From Mycobacterium dioxanotrophicus (lineage in GTDB: Bacteria > Actinomycetota > Actinomycetes > Mycobacteriales > Mycobacteriaceae): a DNA stretch of 64,000 nt. The notes under the pieces were generated by a model. It was given only the letters and a program-made list of their open reading frames with translations, had not been told where the DNA came from and searched no databases. The DNA lies in assembly GCF_002157835.1 (NCBI RefSeq), contig NZ_CP020809.1:4464001-4528000 (forward strand), written 5' to 3'. Shown here piece after piece: positions 27,089 to 36,788 of the stretch. Both the position numbers and the translations under genes were made by a program. Position 1 is the stretch's first letter. Every line of letters starts with the position of its first letter.

Positions 27089-28873
27089 ATGGCCATCTCC
27101 GTCCAGATGCCCGCGCTAGGTGAGAGTGTCACTGAGGGGACCGTCACCCGCTGGCTTAAACAGGAGGGCGACACGGTCGAACTCGACGAGCCGCTGCTGG
27201 AGGTCTCCACCGACAAGGTCGACACCGAAATCCCGGCCCCGGCCGCGGGTGTGCTGACCAAGATCGTGGCCCAGGAAGACGACACCGTCGAGATCGGCGG
27301 CGAACTGGCCGTGATCGGTGAGGCCGGCGAAGCCGCCTCCGAAGCCCCGGCCCCCCAGGCCGAAGCCGAGCCCGAGCCGGAGCCGGAGCCCGAACCGGCT
27401 GCCCAGGCCCCCGAACCCGAACCGGCCACACAGCAGGCCCCGGCCGCGCAGGCGCCCGCGGCACCGGCGTCGTCGGGCGCGGCGACCTCGGTGGTGATGC
27501 CCGAACTGGGCGAATCGGTCACCGAAGGCACCGTGACGCGCTGGCTGAAAAAAGTCGGCGACAGCGTCGGCGTGGACGAACCCCTCGTCGAGGTGTCCAC
27601 CGACAAGGTCGACACCGAAATCCCCTCCCCGGTCGCCGGCACCCTGCTCTCGATCAGCGCCGAAGAAGACGACGTCGTCGCTGTCGGCGGCGAACTGGCC
27701 AAGATCGGCGACGCCGCCGCCGCACCCGCACCGGCCACCCCGGAGCCCAAGCCGCAACCCGAGCCCAAGCCCGAACCGAAGCCCGAACCGAAACCCGAAC
27801 CCAAGGCCGCCCCAGCACCCGAACCCAAGGCCGAACCCAAGCCGCAACCGGCCCCGCAGCCCAAGGCCGCCCCGGCCCCGCAGCCCAAACCCGCCGCCCC
27901 CGCGGCGGCGGCCGGGTCTGCCGATGGCGCCCCCTACGTGACCCCGCTGGTGCGAAAGTTGGCCGCGGAGAACAACATCGACCTCACCGCGGTCAAAGGC
28001 ACCGGTGTCGGCGGCCGCATCCGCAAACAAGACGTCCTCGCCGCCGCCGACGCCAAAAAAGCACCCCCCGCCCCGGCGGCAGCCGCCGCACCCGCGGCAG
28101 CATCACCCGCGGCACCCGCCGCGGCGGCGCCCGCACCGGCGTTGGCGCACCTGCGCGGCACCACCCAAAAAGCCAACCGGATCCGCCAGATCACCGCCAA
28201 GAAGACCCGCGAATCCCTGCAGGCCACAGCACAATTGACGCAAACCCACGAGGTCGACATGACCAAGATCGTGGCACTGCGGGCCCGCGCCAAAGCCGAC
28301 TTCGCCGAACGCGAAGGCGTCAACCTCACCTACCTACCCTTCATCGCCCGCGCCGTCATCGACGCGTTGAAGATCCACCCCAACGTCAACGCCAGCTACA
28401 ACGAAGACACCAAAGAAATCACCTACTACGACGCCGAACACCTCGGCTTCGCCGTCGACACCGACCAGGGCCTGCTCTCCCCGGTCATCCACAACGCCGG
28501 TGACCTCTCCCTCGGTGGGCTGGCCCGCGCCATCGCCGACATCGCCGCCCGCGCCCGCTCAGGCAACCTCAAACCCGACGAACTGTCCGGCGGCACCTTC
28601 ACCATCACCAACATCGGCAGCCAGGGCGCCCTGTTCGACACCCCCATCCTGGTACCGCCACAAGCAGCCATGCTGGGCACCGGCGCCATCGTCAAACGCC
28701 CCCGGGTGATCTCCGACGCCTACGGCAACGAATCCATCGGCGTACGGTCGGTCTGCTACCTGCCCCTGACCTACGACCACCGCCTCATCGACGGCGCCGA
28801 CGCCGGACGCTTCGTCACCACCATCAAACGCCGGCTCGAGGACGGTGCTTTCGACGCCGAGTTGGGAAAGTAA
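27089..28873 (+). CDS. dlaT: dihydrolipoamide acyltransferase (E2), two lipoyl domains
   Basis: The 594-aa E2 has two lipoyl domains (1-80 and about 132-210; lipoylated Lys about 43 and 173 in [10 protein letters not shown]), long Ala/Pro/Glu linkers with PEPKPEP-type repeats (about 85-130 and 212-285), a peripheral-subunit-binding domain (about 290-325, [16 protein letters not shown]) and a catalytic core ending in [13 protein letters not shown] (His about 564, Asp about 568). It is like mycobacterial DlaT/SucB, the E2 of pyruvate dehydrogenase and the antioxidant Lpd-AhpD-AhpC system. The linkers make it about 40 residues longer than the M. tuberculosis protein as I remember it. The pairing with lpdC is notable. 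Confidence 0.93.
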   Translation: MAISVQMPALGESVTEGTVTRWLKQEGDTVELDEPLLEVSTDKVDTEIPAPAAGVLTKIVAQEDDTVEIGGELAVIGEAGEAASEAPAPQAEAEPEPEPEPEPAAQAPEPEPATQQAPAAQAPAAPASSGAATSVVMPELGESVTEGTVTRWLKKVGDSVGVDEPLVEVSTDKVDTEIPSPVAGTLLSISAEEDDVVAVGGELAKIGDAAAAPAPATPEPKPQPEPKPEPKPEPKPEPKAAPAPEPKAEPKPQPAPQPKAAPAPQPKPAAPAAAAGSADGAPYVTPLVRKLAAENNIDLTAVKGTGVGGRIRKQDVLAAADAKKAPPAPAAAAAPAAASPAAPAAAAPAPALAHLRGTTQKANRIRQITAKKTRESLQATAQLTQTHEVDMTKIVALRARAKADFAEREGVNLTYLPFIARAVIDALKIHPNVNASYNEDTKEITYYDAEHLGFAVDTDQGLLSPVIHNAGDLSLGGLARAIADIAARARSGNLKPDELSGGTFTITNIGSQGALFDTPILVPPQAAMLGTGAIVKRPRVISDAYGNESIGVRSVCYLPLTYDHRLIDGADAGRFVTTIKRRLEDGAFDAELGK

Positions 28874-28920
28874 GCACCCCGCCAGTCGCATACCGTGCCG
28901 ACGTGAGGTGGCGTCCCGAC

Positions 28921-31818
28921 TTAAAGATGTGACGGTTCCAGCTCGGCCTGCATCCGCGCGTGCTCGCGGCGCACCAATTCGGCGGAGCTGTGATCGCCGA
29001 GCGACTCGTGCAGTTCGGCCAGCACCACCCAGGCGGTGTCCTGGTACGGCTCAAGCTGCACCGAGCGTTGCGCCATCACAAGCGCCTGCTCGACCTCCCC
29101 GAGGCTCCGGTGATCTGCCGCGAGCGCAGCGGCGGCGGCCGCGGCCGCGCGCTGGAGCCGATCACGTTCTGCGTCAAGGTAAGACGAGCCCGAGATCTCA
29201 GGCAGCAATTCCCCGGTGTACAGGTTCATCGCCTCATGCCGTGCAGTCATCCGGCCGTGCAGATCTCCGCGTGCCGACGCGGCCGCCGCCCGGGCCAGCG
29301 CATCGGTGAAGTCGCGCACGTCGACGGTGGACCGCTCACCCAGTTCCAGGCGGTAGGACTCGCCGCGACGACCGATGACCAGATCCGCCTGACCGAACAT
29401 GGTCCGCACGCTCGACACCGCCACCTGCAGGCGGTGGCAGGCGACCGCATGGTCTACACCCGGCCACAGGATGTCCTCCAGGAGTTCGCGGTGATGGTCG
29501 CGCCCGGGCGCTGCCGACAGGATCTGTAGGACCCAACGCGCCTGGGGCCGAAGTTGATTCAGTCCTACGATCTCTCCGTCGATCGCGATGTGGTATTCGC
29601 CGAAGCAGGTGATCGCCACCGGTGGCAGACTCGCCTCGACCACCTCGGTCGCGGTGGCGATCGCACCCCGGGGCGCGTCGGCGTCCCCGCGACGCAGCAG
29701 CGGTACGCCGCAGGTCTCGGCCATCCGGGCAGCTTCGGTCGCCTCCGCGCCGGTCCGCGTCGACGCCAGCAGTCCGAGTACCACCGCCTGCGCACCGCGC
29801 GACCGCAGTGTTTGGCTGGCTGCCAGCAGTTGCCGGATCGCGACATCGGTTGCGCCCCGAGCCGCCGCTACCAATTGGCACCACAGCTGCAGCACCGGAG
29901 CACCGAGCTCACCGAATATCGTGCTGGCACTGTCCAGTTCGCCGCTGCCGTCCTGGCCCACCCGATTCTTGGCAAGGCCCGCCGCGAACAGCAGCAGTCC
30001 GGCGCCCCAGCGATCACCCACCCGTTCGGCGGCGTCGATGATGTCCGAGCAACTCTCCAAGCGCCACAGCGCATCTCGTGACACGATCAGGGAGACTTGT
30101 TCCAACCCGTGGCAGAGCCGCGCCACCCACGGCAGTCCCTCGTTTTCGGCTGCCACCGCGATGGTGCTGAACCGCGCGGACGGATCGGCAGCGGCACCGT
30201 CGAGTAAATCGAGCGCGGCCAGTGCGAGATCGGCACCGACTGCTGCCAGCACATCGACGGTCCCCTCGGCCGGTACGGTCCCGTCGATCGACTCCAAAAG
30301 ATTCCGGGCTGAGCTGAGCTCACCGGCGGCCATCGCCGCAAGCCCGCATGTCAACTGTTCGCGGGCATCCATGCACCGGTGGTCGCCGCCGGCGTCGGGC
30401 GAGCGGACCAGGGCTTGGCGCAACGACCCGCTCCAGTGATGTGCCAGGGTTCCCGAACCCGGTGCCCGCCTGGCGTGGTCGGCGGACAACCAGGCCGACG
30501 CCACACCGGCTTCGTCGCGGCACATCTGTTGATAGTTGGGCTCGTCGTAGAGCGTGCGGGCGTGCCGGTAGGCCTCGACGGCACGCACCAAGGCGCCTTC
30601 GCGGACCAAGCGTCGTGCATGCGCCAGCGCCAACCACGGGTCGTGCTGCCAGGTGCTGGCCGGCAGGAGGTGGGCATCATCGAGCGCCGTCGCATCGATA
30701 CGCGGGCCACCGGTGTCCTGCACGAGGCGCGACACCGAGGACCAGTCGCCGGCCTTCGCGAACGCCCTTGCTGCCGAACGGGTCTCACCGAGCGATTCCA
30801 GGACGCCTGCACTCTTGCGGTAGCACTCGCGGGCAGCTGCCGGACCGTACTGCTCGACCAGCGCCAGCTCCAGATGCGACTGCAGCACCTCGTGATAGCG
30901 GAAGTAGACACCGCCGTCGTCGGTGAAGGTGAACAGCTGGGCACTTTCCAGGTCTTCGAGGATGCGGTGACTGCCGGTGATTCCCAGCAGGGCATCGCAG
31001 GCAGTACCGGAGAGGCGCCCGAGCGTGCAGGTTCGCAACAAGAACTCCCGCCGATCGGCCGGAAGCTCTGCGAGCACATTGCGGGTCAGATAGGAGCGGA
31101 CCAGTTTGGACCGGCCGCCGAGGCCGGCGACCGCCTGATGACGCTCGACCGCGGTGCGTCCCACGGTGGCCAGGTGGAACAACTGCAGCCCCGCGGCCCA
31201 CCCGCCGGTGCGACGCGTCAACGCGGCGGCGGCCTCTGGACGCAACGGCTCGCGGTAGACCGAGGCGAACAACTCCTCGACCTCCCAGGACCGGAAACGC
31301 AAGTCGTCACTTCCCGTTTCGGAGATCGACCCCGAAACCCGGATCCGGGAGATGTTGAAATCGGGCATCCGGCGCGACCCGCAGATCAGTTGAAGTCCGC
31401 GCGGTCGCAGCGAGATGAACTGCTCCAACACCCGCTCGGCCGGGGTGTCCGCGATCTCGTGCACATCATCGAGGATCAAGACGCCACACACGCTCGTCCT
31501 GCGATCCAGAGCAGCGAGCAGATCAGCCATCGAACCCGCATCGTCGGTATCGCTCACCGCCGACAGCGCCGCCGCCAAGTGCGCGACCATCCGAGATTCG
31601 GTCGAATCGTCGGAGGTGATGCGGTACCACCCCACCGGCCGGTCCGATGCCGTCGCGACATGGGACAGCAGAGTGGTCTTGCCACAGCCGGCGGGCGCCA
31701 CCACGAGGTCGACGTTAGTTTGCGAGCCGGACAGCAGCGGCCCTTCCAGCCGGGCCCGGGCGAGACCCGAAACCTCGGGCACCCGCAGCTTTTCCTGCAG
31801 CACAACGCCGTCAATCAT
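28921..31818 (-). CDS. STAND ATPase transcriptional regulator with C-terminal BTAD domain
   Basis: The 965-aa protein starts with a MalT-like STAND ATPase: Walker A APAGCGKTTL (about residues 41-50) and Walker B VLILDDVHE (about 113-121). The middle is helical, TPR-like (about 330-720). The last 240 residues hold a winged-helix segment (EYHIAIDGEIVGLNQLRPQ) and a BTAD domain (YTGELLPEISGSSYLDAERDRL, then VQLEPYQDTAWVVLAELHE). Thus the SARP-type DNA-binding module is at the C-terminus instead of the N-terminus as in AfsR, and no LuxR helix-turn-helix is seen. It converges on dlaT, 47 bp away. Target unknown, possibly the oxidative genes to its right. Confidence 0.85.
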   Translation of the reverse strand: MIDGVVLQEKLRVPEVSGLARARLEGPLLSGSQTNVDLVVAPAGCGKTTLLSHVATASDRPVGWYRITSDDSTESRMVAHLAAALSAVSDTDDAGSMADLLAALDRRTSVCGVLILDDVHEIADTPAERVLEQFISLRPRGLQLICGSRRMPDFNISRIRVSGSISETGSDDLRFRSWEVEELFASVYREPLRPEAAAALTRRTGGWAAGLQLFHLATVGRTAVERHQAVAGLGGRSKLVRSYLTRNVLAELPADRREFLLRTCTLGRLSGTACDALLGITGSHRILEDLESAQLFTFTDDGGVYFRYHEVLQSHLELALVEQYGPAAARECYRKSAGVLESLGETRSAARAFAKAGDWSSVSRLVQDTGGPRIDATALDDAHLLPASTWQHDPWLALAHARRLVREGALVRAVEAYRHARTLYDEPNYQQMCRDEAGVASAWLSADHARRAPGSGTLAHHWSGSLRQALVRSPDAGGDHRCMDAREQLTCGLAAMAAGELSSARNLLESIDGTVPAEGTVDVLAAVGADLALAALDLLDGAAADPSARFSTIAVAAENEGLPWVARLCHGLEQVSLIVSRDALWRLESCSDIIDAAERVGDRWGAGLLLFAAGLAKNRVGQDGSGELDSASTIFGELGAPVLQLWCQLVAAARGATDVAIRQLLAASQTLRSRGAQAVVLGLLASTRTGAEATEAARMAETCGVPLLRRGDADAPRGAIATATEVVEASLPPVAITCFGEYHIAIDGEIVGLNQLRPQARWVLQILSAAPGRDHHRELLEDILWPGVDHAVACHRLQVAVSSVRTMFGQADLVIGRRGESYRLELGERSTVDVRDFTDALARAAAASARGDLHGRMTARHEAMNLYTGELLPEISGSSYLDAERDRLQRAAAAAAAALAADHRSLGEVEQALVMAQRSVQLEPYQDTAWVVLAELHESLGDHSSAELVRREHARMQAELEPSHL

Positions 31819-32039
31819 GGTTGTTCGTCCACCTGTCCGAACAATCGACGCTTCCCGCCGGATCGCGCTTCATCTTGCCAGTGATCCTTGCTCGCGTTTC
31901 CTGTGGAATACCTTGTGGCGAGCATATGGCCGGGGTCGGCATGCGGGATCGAGTAATGCACTACTCGAATTTTCGGCGCGGGCGCCGCAGGCAATCGTCA
32001 GATCGGCCCACTTCGCGAATGGAAGGGGCCGATCTCGGT

Positions 32040-32900
32040 TCAGCGGGCAGGCTTATGGCAGGTCGGCAGATGATCGGCAGCATTCGTTCCGACGGTGCGC
32101 TGCCGGGCCCGTTGCCGCGGACCCGACCGGCCGACTGCGGCATCATCCAGATTGCGCCAGATCTGCAGGGCTGTGATGCGCACCGGTGCCGCGAGCCGGT
32201 TGTCGAACGGGAGCCGGTCGACGGGGCCGCACACCGACACCGCGGCGACGGGTTCGTCGATCGGCCCGACCGGGGCTGCCACACAGCCGAACCCGGGCGC
32301 GCACTCCTCGCGGTCGAATGCGACGCCGCGAGTTCTGATCTCGCTCAGGGCGACCCGAAGCTCGGCCGAGTCGGTGATCGAGTAGTTGGTCTTGCGGGTC
32401 AGCTCGGCCTCCTCGAGGTCCTCGAGCCGGCCGAGGGGGCGGTAGGCCAGAATCGCCTTGCCCACACCCGTGCAATGCGCCGGTTGGCGCGAGCCGACCT
32501 GCGTCGGAATCGACAGTCCCATGCGGCCGCCCACCTTTTCGAGATAGACGACGTCGGCGCCGTCGAGAATCGCCAGATGCACCACCATGCCCGTCGCGCG
32601 ATGCAGATCCCACAGGAAAGGCGCTGCCGCCCGGTACACGCGATTCTGATGCACGGCGCGGTGGCCCAGTTCGATGAGTTTGGTTCCGAGCTCGTACTCG
32701 TGTCCGCTGCGGAGCAGCCACTGCAGCCGCACCAACTGGTCGAGCATGCGGTGAGTCGAGGAGCGCGGCAGGCCGGTCCGACGGGCAATCTGCGCCAGGG
32801 TCAGTCGATTACCACCGTCGAAGGCATCCAGCAGCGCTGACACCCGTCCGATCGCAGCAATCGGCGGGGTATCGGGGCTGTCCTTGACGGCCGGCACCAT
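32040..32900 (-). CDS. IclR-family transcriptional regulator
   Basis: The ATG at 32900 follows GAGGAG and gives 286 aa; the frame extends to 32999 without support. The winged helix (IGRVSALLDAFDGG, ARRTGLPRSSTHRMLDQL) is followed by the IclR effector domain (RATGMVVHLAILDGADVVYLEKV, HCTGVGKAILA). The C-terminal 35 residues are Arg-rich and atypical. It is divergent from the 33068 gene with a 167-bp gap and probably controls that operon. It is distinct from the two flanking regulators of the first cluster. Confidence 0.88.
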   Translation of the reverse strand: MVPAVKDSPDTPPIAAIGRVSALLDAFDGGNRLTLAQIARRTGLPRSSTHRMLDQLVRLQWLLRSGHEYELGTKLIELGHRAVHQNRVYRAAAPFLWDLHRATGMVVHLAILDGADVVYLEKVGGRMGLSIPTQVGSRQPAHCTGVGKAILAYRPLGRLEDLEEAELTRKTNYSITDSAELRVALSEIRTRGVAFDREECAPGFGCVAAPVGPIDEPVAAVSVCGPVDRLPFDNRLAAPVRITALQIWRNLDDAAVGRSGPRQRARQRTVGTNAADHLPTCHKPAR

Positions 32901-33067
32901 GACTGTCTCCTCATCTGCTTGATCATGAAATCGCTTACGGCACCAGCGTTCGGTTTTGTGCCGGGCATTGTGATGGTGCAGTGCACGAGACCTATTCATG
33001 GGCCGTTGTCCCGCTCAGCGGTACAGGTTGTGCAATATTTCAGCCCCCGCGGTGACGATCTTCAGTC

Positions 33068-33859
33068 ATGACGTACTCGGGGCCGTTCCGCAACTGGGAC
33101 TCGTTCCGGCCGCTGGACTCCATCGCGTCGTTGTGGTCGTCGGCGATGGTCAGCCAGCACGGCAGCGGATCGGCTGGCGCCTACCGGACCGTGTTCACCA
33201 CGCTGCGCCGACTTATCGTCGGCCGCCGGCTCAACATCGGCCTCGACTCGGGCGAGATCACGCTGACAGTCACCGAGTTCGAGTCCGATCTCGACATGCG
33301 GGGCCTCTCGGTCGGCCAACTCAACGACGTGTCCCTGTCCGTCGCCGAAATCTCCTGGAACGGTCACCAGCTCGACCGGGCCACTGTGGTCATGCACAAC
33401 GTGCACATCAAACCCGCCACCCCGCCGGTGCTGGTCACGGCGCCACTCGACCTGACCGTCGAAGTGTCCCCTGCCGTCGTCGACACGCTCTTCGACCTCG
33501 CCGCACCGCAGCTGACAGGTCGGGTCGACGCGAACGGCGTCGCGCAGATCCGGTGGGCCCGCCGCCCCGGCTTGGGCCACCTCGAAGTAGACGCCGCCAT
33601 CGACGGGTCGACGCTACTGGTGAGGCCACGCGTGCTGGTCCTGCGCCGCACCAGATGGAATCTGCCGTCCCGCGTGCCCGCCTACCGCATGAGGCTGCCG
33701 ACACTGCCGCGCGAACTCGAACTCACCGCCATCAGCTTCGGCCCGAACACCGTGCACCTCAGAGGAAGGGTGGCCGAGTGGCAGGTGGACGTTCCGGGTG
33801 GACGACTCGAAGACGTCATCAATCAACTCAGTGGCATGGGGCGGTTGCGCCAGTGGTAG
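33068..33859 (+). CDS. DUF2993/LmeA-like lipid-binding protein, cytosolic form
   Basis: The 263-aa protein resembles the LmeA/DUF2993 family: beta-rich repeats with a central VDTLFDLAAPQLTGRVDANGVAQIRWA region and the late LPRELELTAISFGPNTVHLRGRV. Family members bind phospholipids, usually in the envelope, but this one has no signal peptide or lipobox. It overlaps the next gene, an esterase-like hydrolase, by 7 bp, so the two are made together; a lipid-handling pair is plausible. Family match is from pattern memory and moderate. Confidence 0.6.
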   Translation: MTYSGPFRNWDSFRPLDSIASLWSSAMVSQHGSGSAGAYRTVFTTLRRLIVGRRLNIGLDSGEITLTVTEFESDLDMRGLSVGQLNDVSLSVAEISWNGHQLDRATVVMHNVHIKPATPPVLVTAPLDLTVEVSPAVVDTLFDLAAPQLTGRVDANGVAQIRWARRPGLGHLEVDAAIDGSTLLVRPRVLVLRRTRWNLPSRVPAYRMRLPTLPRELELTAISFGPNTVHLRGRVAEWQVDVPGGRLEDVINQLSGMGRLRQW

Positions 33860-34815
33860 CTCCCGACCGACAATCCGAGCACCCGGACCTCGATCCCGAG
33901 GTCGCCGAGCTGCTGCCGGCCCTCAACACCGGCTTCCCCGCCGTCGAGACCATGACGGGCGCGCAGGCCCGCGCAGCGGTCCGGGCCCGGTTCCGACCGC
34001 CCACCGCGCCGCGACCGGTCGGCGCCGTGCGCGACAGCGTCATACCCGTCGGCCTACCGGTCCGAATCTATTGGCCGGCAATGCCTCTCACCTGCCCACT
34101 GCCGCTGGTGGTATTCGCCCACGGCGGTGGATTCGTGTTCTGCGATCTGGACACCCACGACGACCTGTGCCGGTCGCTCGCCAACGACATCGGTGCCGTG
34201 GTGGTGTCGGTGGACTATCGGCTTGCGCCCGAGTCGCCGTGGCCCGCGGCTGCCGAAGATCTGTACGCCGCAGTGTGCTGGGCCGCCGAGCGTGCCGGAG
34301 AGCTCGGGGCCGACGCGGCCCGGTTGGTGGTCGCCGGCGACAGCGCGGGCGGCAACCTCGCTGCGGTGACAGCGATCTTGGCGCGCGATCGCGGCGGTCC
34401 CCGCATTGCGGGTCAGGCCCTGCTGTATCCGGTGATCGCCGCCGATTTCACCACGCAGTCCTACCGCCAGTTCGCGACCGGCTACTACAACACCGCGGCC
34501 GCCATGGCCTGGTACTGGGATCAGTACATTCCCGAGGTGTCGGACCGCACCCATCCGCATGCCTCACCGCTGCATGCGGACCTGTCGGGACTGCCCCCGG
34601 CGGTCGTCCTGACGGCGGGCTTCGACCCGTTGCGCTCCGAAGCCGATCAGTACGCCGAAGCCCTTGCGGCCAAGGGTGTTCCGGTACTTCATCGGCGCTA
34701 CTGCGGCGCCATCCACGGTTTCATGACCATGCCCGCTCTCGCCGTGGCCGGCGAGGCCCGCCGCCGGGTAGCCGGCGATATCAGTTCGATCTTGAAGCGC
34801 TGTGCAGACGACTAG
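33853..34815 (+). CDS. alpha/beta hydrolase, hormone-sensitive-lipase family
   Basis: The GTG at 33853, overlapping the upstream stop, yields 320 aa; the much longer frame from 32998 is an Arg-rich shadow of the neighbour. HSL-family motifs: oxyanion-hole HGGGFVF, nucleophile GDSAGGNL, acid in AGFDPLRSEAD, and the base His in AIHGF. These enzymes cut short-chain esters. Next to the BVMO gene at 34909, it could hydrolyse the ester or lactone that the BVMO forms. It ends at a large hairpin. Confidence 0.9.
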   Translation: MVAPDRQSEHPDLDPEVAELLPALNTGFPAVETMTGAQARAAVRARFRPPTAPRPVGAVRDSVIPVGLPVRIYWPAMPLTCPLPLVVFAHGGGFVFCDLDTHDDLCRSLANDIGAVVVSVDYRLAPESPWPAAAEDLYAAVCWAAERAGELGADAARLVVAGDSAGGNLAAVTAILARDRGGPRIAGQALLYPVIAADFTTQSYRQFATGYYNTAAAMAWYWDQYIPEVSDRTHPHASPLHADLSGLPPAVVLTAGFDPLRSEADQYAEALAAKGVPVLHRRYCGAIHGFMTMPALAVAGEARRRVAGDISSILKRCADD

Positions 34816-34828
34816 CAATCGGCCAGCG

Positions 34829-34896
34829 CCGTCGCGAGTGTGAACTGTCTGCGATTTCCTGGCCCGGTTTTCGCAGAGGCTGCACACTCGCGACGG
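34829..34896. terminator. large nested hairpin (REP-like) between convergent genes
   Basis: A perfect 14-bp stem (CCGTCGCGAGTGTG with its complement CACACTCGCGACGG) encloses a 40-nt loop that contains a second stem, CTGCGA with TCGCAG. It sits exactly between the convergent hydrolase and BVMO genes and could stop transcription from both sides. The CACACTCGCGAC stem resembles short palindromic repeats I recall between mycobacterial genes. Confidence 0.6.
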
Positions 34897-34908
34897 TGCC
34901 GGACCTGG

Positions 34909-36543
34909 TCAGTCCTCGTGGATGTCGAATCCCTTGTAACCGGCTGCGGCCACGTCGGCGATGATCTCGCCGTATACCCCGAAGCCCCCGACGAACGGCA
35001 TGAACACTCGCGGCTTGCCCGGGATGTTGGCGCCTAGGTACCACGAATTCGCCTGCGGCATCAAGGTTCCCGCGGCCCGGCGGCTGCACTCCCGCACCCA
35101 CTCCGCTGCGGCGTCCGCACGTGCCTCCAGGGCACGAGCATCCCGCTCGTCGAGATAGGTGATCGCGTCGGCCACCCAGTCCACGTGCAACTCCGAATGC
35201 AACACCATGTTGGCCAGCACGGACGGGCTGCCCGGTCCGGCGATGTTGAACATGTTCGGGAAACCAGTGACCCCGAGCCCGAGGTAGGTGGCGGGGCCAT
35301 GCGCCCACGCATCGTTGAGCGTGCGTCCACCGCGGCCGACGACATTGAGTTTCTGCACCGACCCGGTCATCGCGTCGAACCCGGTGGCCAACACCAGGGC
35401 GTCCAACGCGTAATGGGCATCGGAGGTGTCGACCCCCGTGGCGTCTATCCGCTCGATCGGCGTCGCCCGCAGGTTCACGAGGTGCACATGATCGCGGTTG
35501 AACGTCTGAAAGTAGTTGTCGTCGGTGCAGATCCGCTTGGCACCGATCGGATGATCCTTCGGGATCAGCAGATCCGCGATCGCCGGATCATCGATGACAC
35601 CGCGGACCTTCTGCTCCCAGAACCGGCGTGCGGTGTCGTTGGCCTCGAGGGTGATCAGCTGATCGGGAAACGCCTTGGAGAACAGCACGCCGCCCAGCTC
35701 CCAGCGGCGCTCGTAGGTTTCCCGGAGCTCGTCGTCGGAGACCTCAAGCGCCGACTTGGGATGCGGCTGATGCGGGGAGCCCCCACCGCTGGCGCGCGAG
35801 AGCCGCCGCCGCTCGGCGTAATTCGCCTTCTGCCGAGCCCGCGTTTCGTCATCGAGCGGCACATTGCCTGCCGGAACACTGTAATTCGGAGTCCGCTGGA
35901 AGACGTACAACTGCGCGGCCTGTGCGGCGATACACGGAATCGCTTGAATGCCTGAGGATCCGGTACCGATCACGCCGACTCGCTTGCCCGTGAAGTCGAC
36001 GCCGTCGTGCGGCCAGTGAGCGGTGTGGTACACCTCGCCGGTGAACGAGTCCAGCCCGTCGATCGCGGGGATGTTCGCGTTCGACAGCGGCCCCACCGCC
36101 AGGATGCAGAAGCGCGCCGACACCACGTCACCACGGTCCGTGCGGACCTCCCAGCGCAGCGTCTGCTCATCGAGGATCATGTCGGTCACCCTGGTCCCGA
36201 ACGTGATGTCGCGGCGCAGGTCGAACCGGTCGGCCACGTGGTTGAGGTAGCGCAGGATCTCCGGCTGGGTTGCGTACTTCTCGCTCCAGTCCCAGTCCTG
36301 CTGCAGATCCTCGTCGAACGAATAGGAGTAGTCGACGCTCTCGACATCGCAGCGTGCGCCCGGGTACCGGTTCCAGTACCACACGCCGCCCACACCGTCG
36401 GCCGCTTCGAACACCCGCACCGAAAGTCCCTGACCGCGAAGGCGGTGCAACGCGTACAGTCCGGCGAAACCGGCGCCGACCACCACGACATCCACCCTGG
36501 CCGGAGCCTCCGCGTTCTCTGACGATGGTGCCTGGACTGCCAC
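34909..36543 (-). CDS. Baeyer-Villiger monooxygenase (cyclohexanone-monooxygenase type)
   Basis: The 544-aa flavoprotein has the FAD Rossmann motif VVVGAGFAGLYA (about 20-31), the BVMO fingerprint FTGEVYHTAHWP (about residues 167-178) and the NADPH motif GVIGTGSSGIQ (about 190). GTG start with GAAAGG upstream. It inserts oxygen next to a ketone, giving esters or lactones. The neighbours fit: hydrolases to open the ester, SDRs to oxidise the alcohol, an acyl-CoA synthetase further right. It is divergent from the WS/DGAT gene at 36789. Substrate could be a cyclic or long-chain ketone. It resembles MymA/CHMO-type enzymes of mycobacteria. Confidence 0.93.
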   Translation of the reverse strand: MAVQAPSSENAEAPARVDVVVVGAGFAGLYALHRLRGQGLSVRVFEAADGVGGVWYWNRYPGARCDVESVDYSYSFDEDLQQDWDWSEKYATQPEILRYLNHVADRFDLRRDITFGTRVTDMILDEQTLRWEVRTDRGDVVSARFCILAVGPLSNANIPAIDGLDSFTGEVYHTAHWPHDGVDFTGKRVGVIGTGSSGIQAIPCIAAQAAQLYVFQRTPNYSVPAGNVPLDDETRARQKANYAERRRLSRASGGGSPHQPHPKSALEVSDDELRETYERRWELGGVLFSKAFPDQLITLEANDTARRFWEQKVRGVIDDPAIADLLIPKDHPIGAKRICTDDNYFQTFNRDHVHLVNLRATPIERIDATGVDTSDAHYALDALVLATGFDAMTGSVQKLNVVGRGGRTLNDAWAHGPATYLGLGVTGFPNMFNIAGPGSPSVLANMVLHSELHVDWVADAITYLDERDARALEARADAAAEWVRECSRRAAGTLMPQANSWYLGANIPGKPRVFMPFVGGFGVYGEIIADVAAAGYKGFDIHED

Positions 36544-36788
36544 TATGGTCGCCTTTCACGTGGTGTTCGGAGGTGCCACGGTACGAATCGGATCCGTGCG
36601 GCCACAGCCGTTGTCTCACTCACCGGCACAACCCCGCCGAGCCCCGGCGCGGTGGCGGGGCGCTATCCGGATGCTCCTGCCCCGACTTCAACCGGTGTCC
36701 CGCTGACCGGGAACAACTCCCAGCTCGGAGCCGGTTTCTCGGTACGTTCGTGCCTGCAGGGCTACGTGGTCCGCGAATGGAGTGCTCG

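Noticed and set aside
27037-27888. Gly/Ser/Ala-rich antisense frame opposite dlaT (PE_PGRS-like look)
   Set aside because: It mirrors the Pro/Ala linker repeats of dlaT; no start signal and no PE domain.
32998-34815. 605-codon open frame
   Set aside because: Its first 285 codons are an Arg/Pro-rich shadow of the DUF2993-like gene; only the part from 33853 is a real hydrolase.
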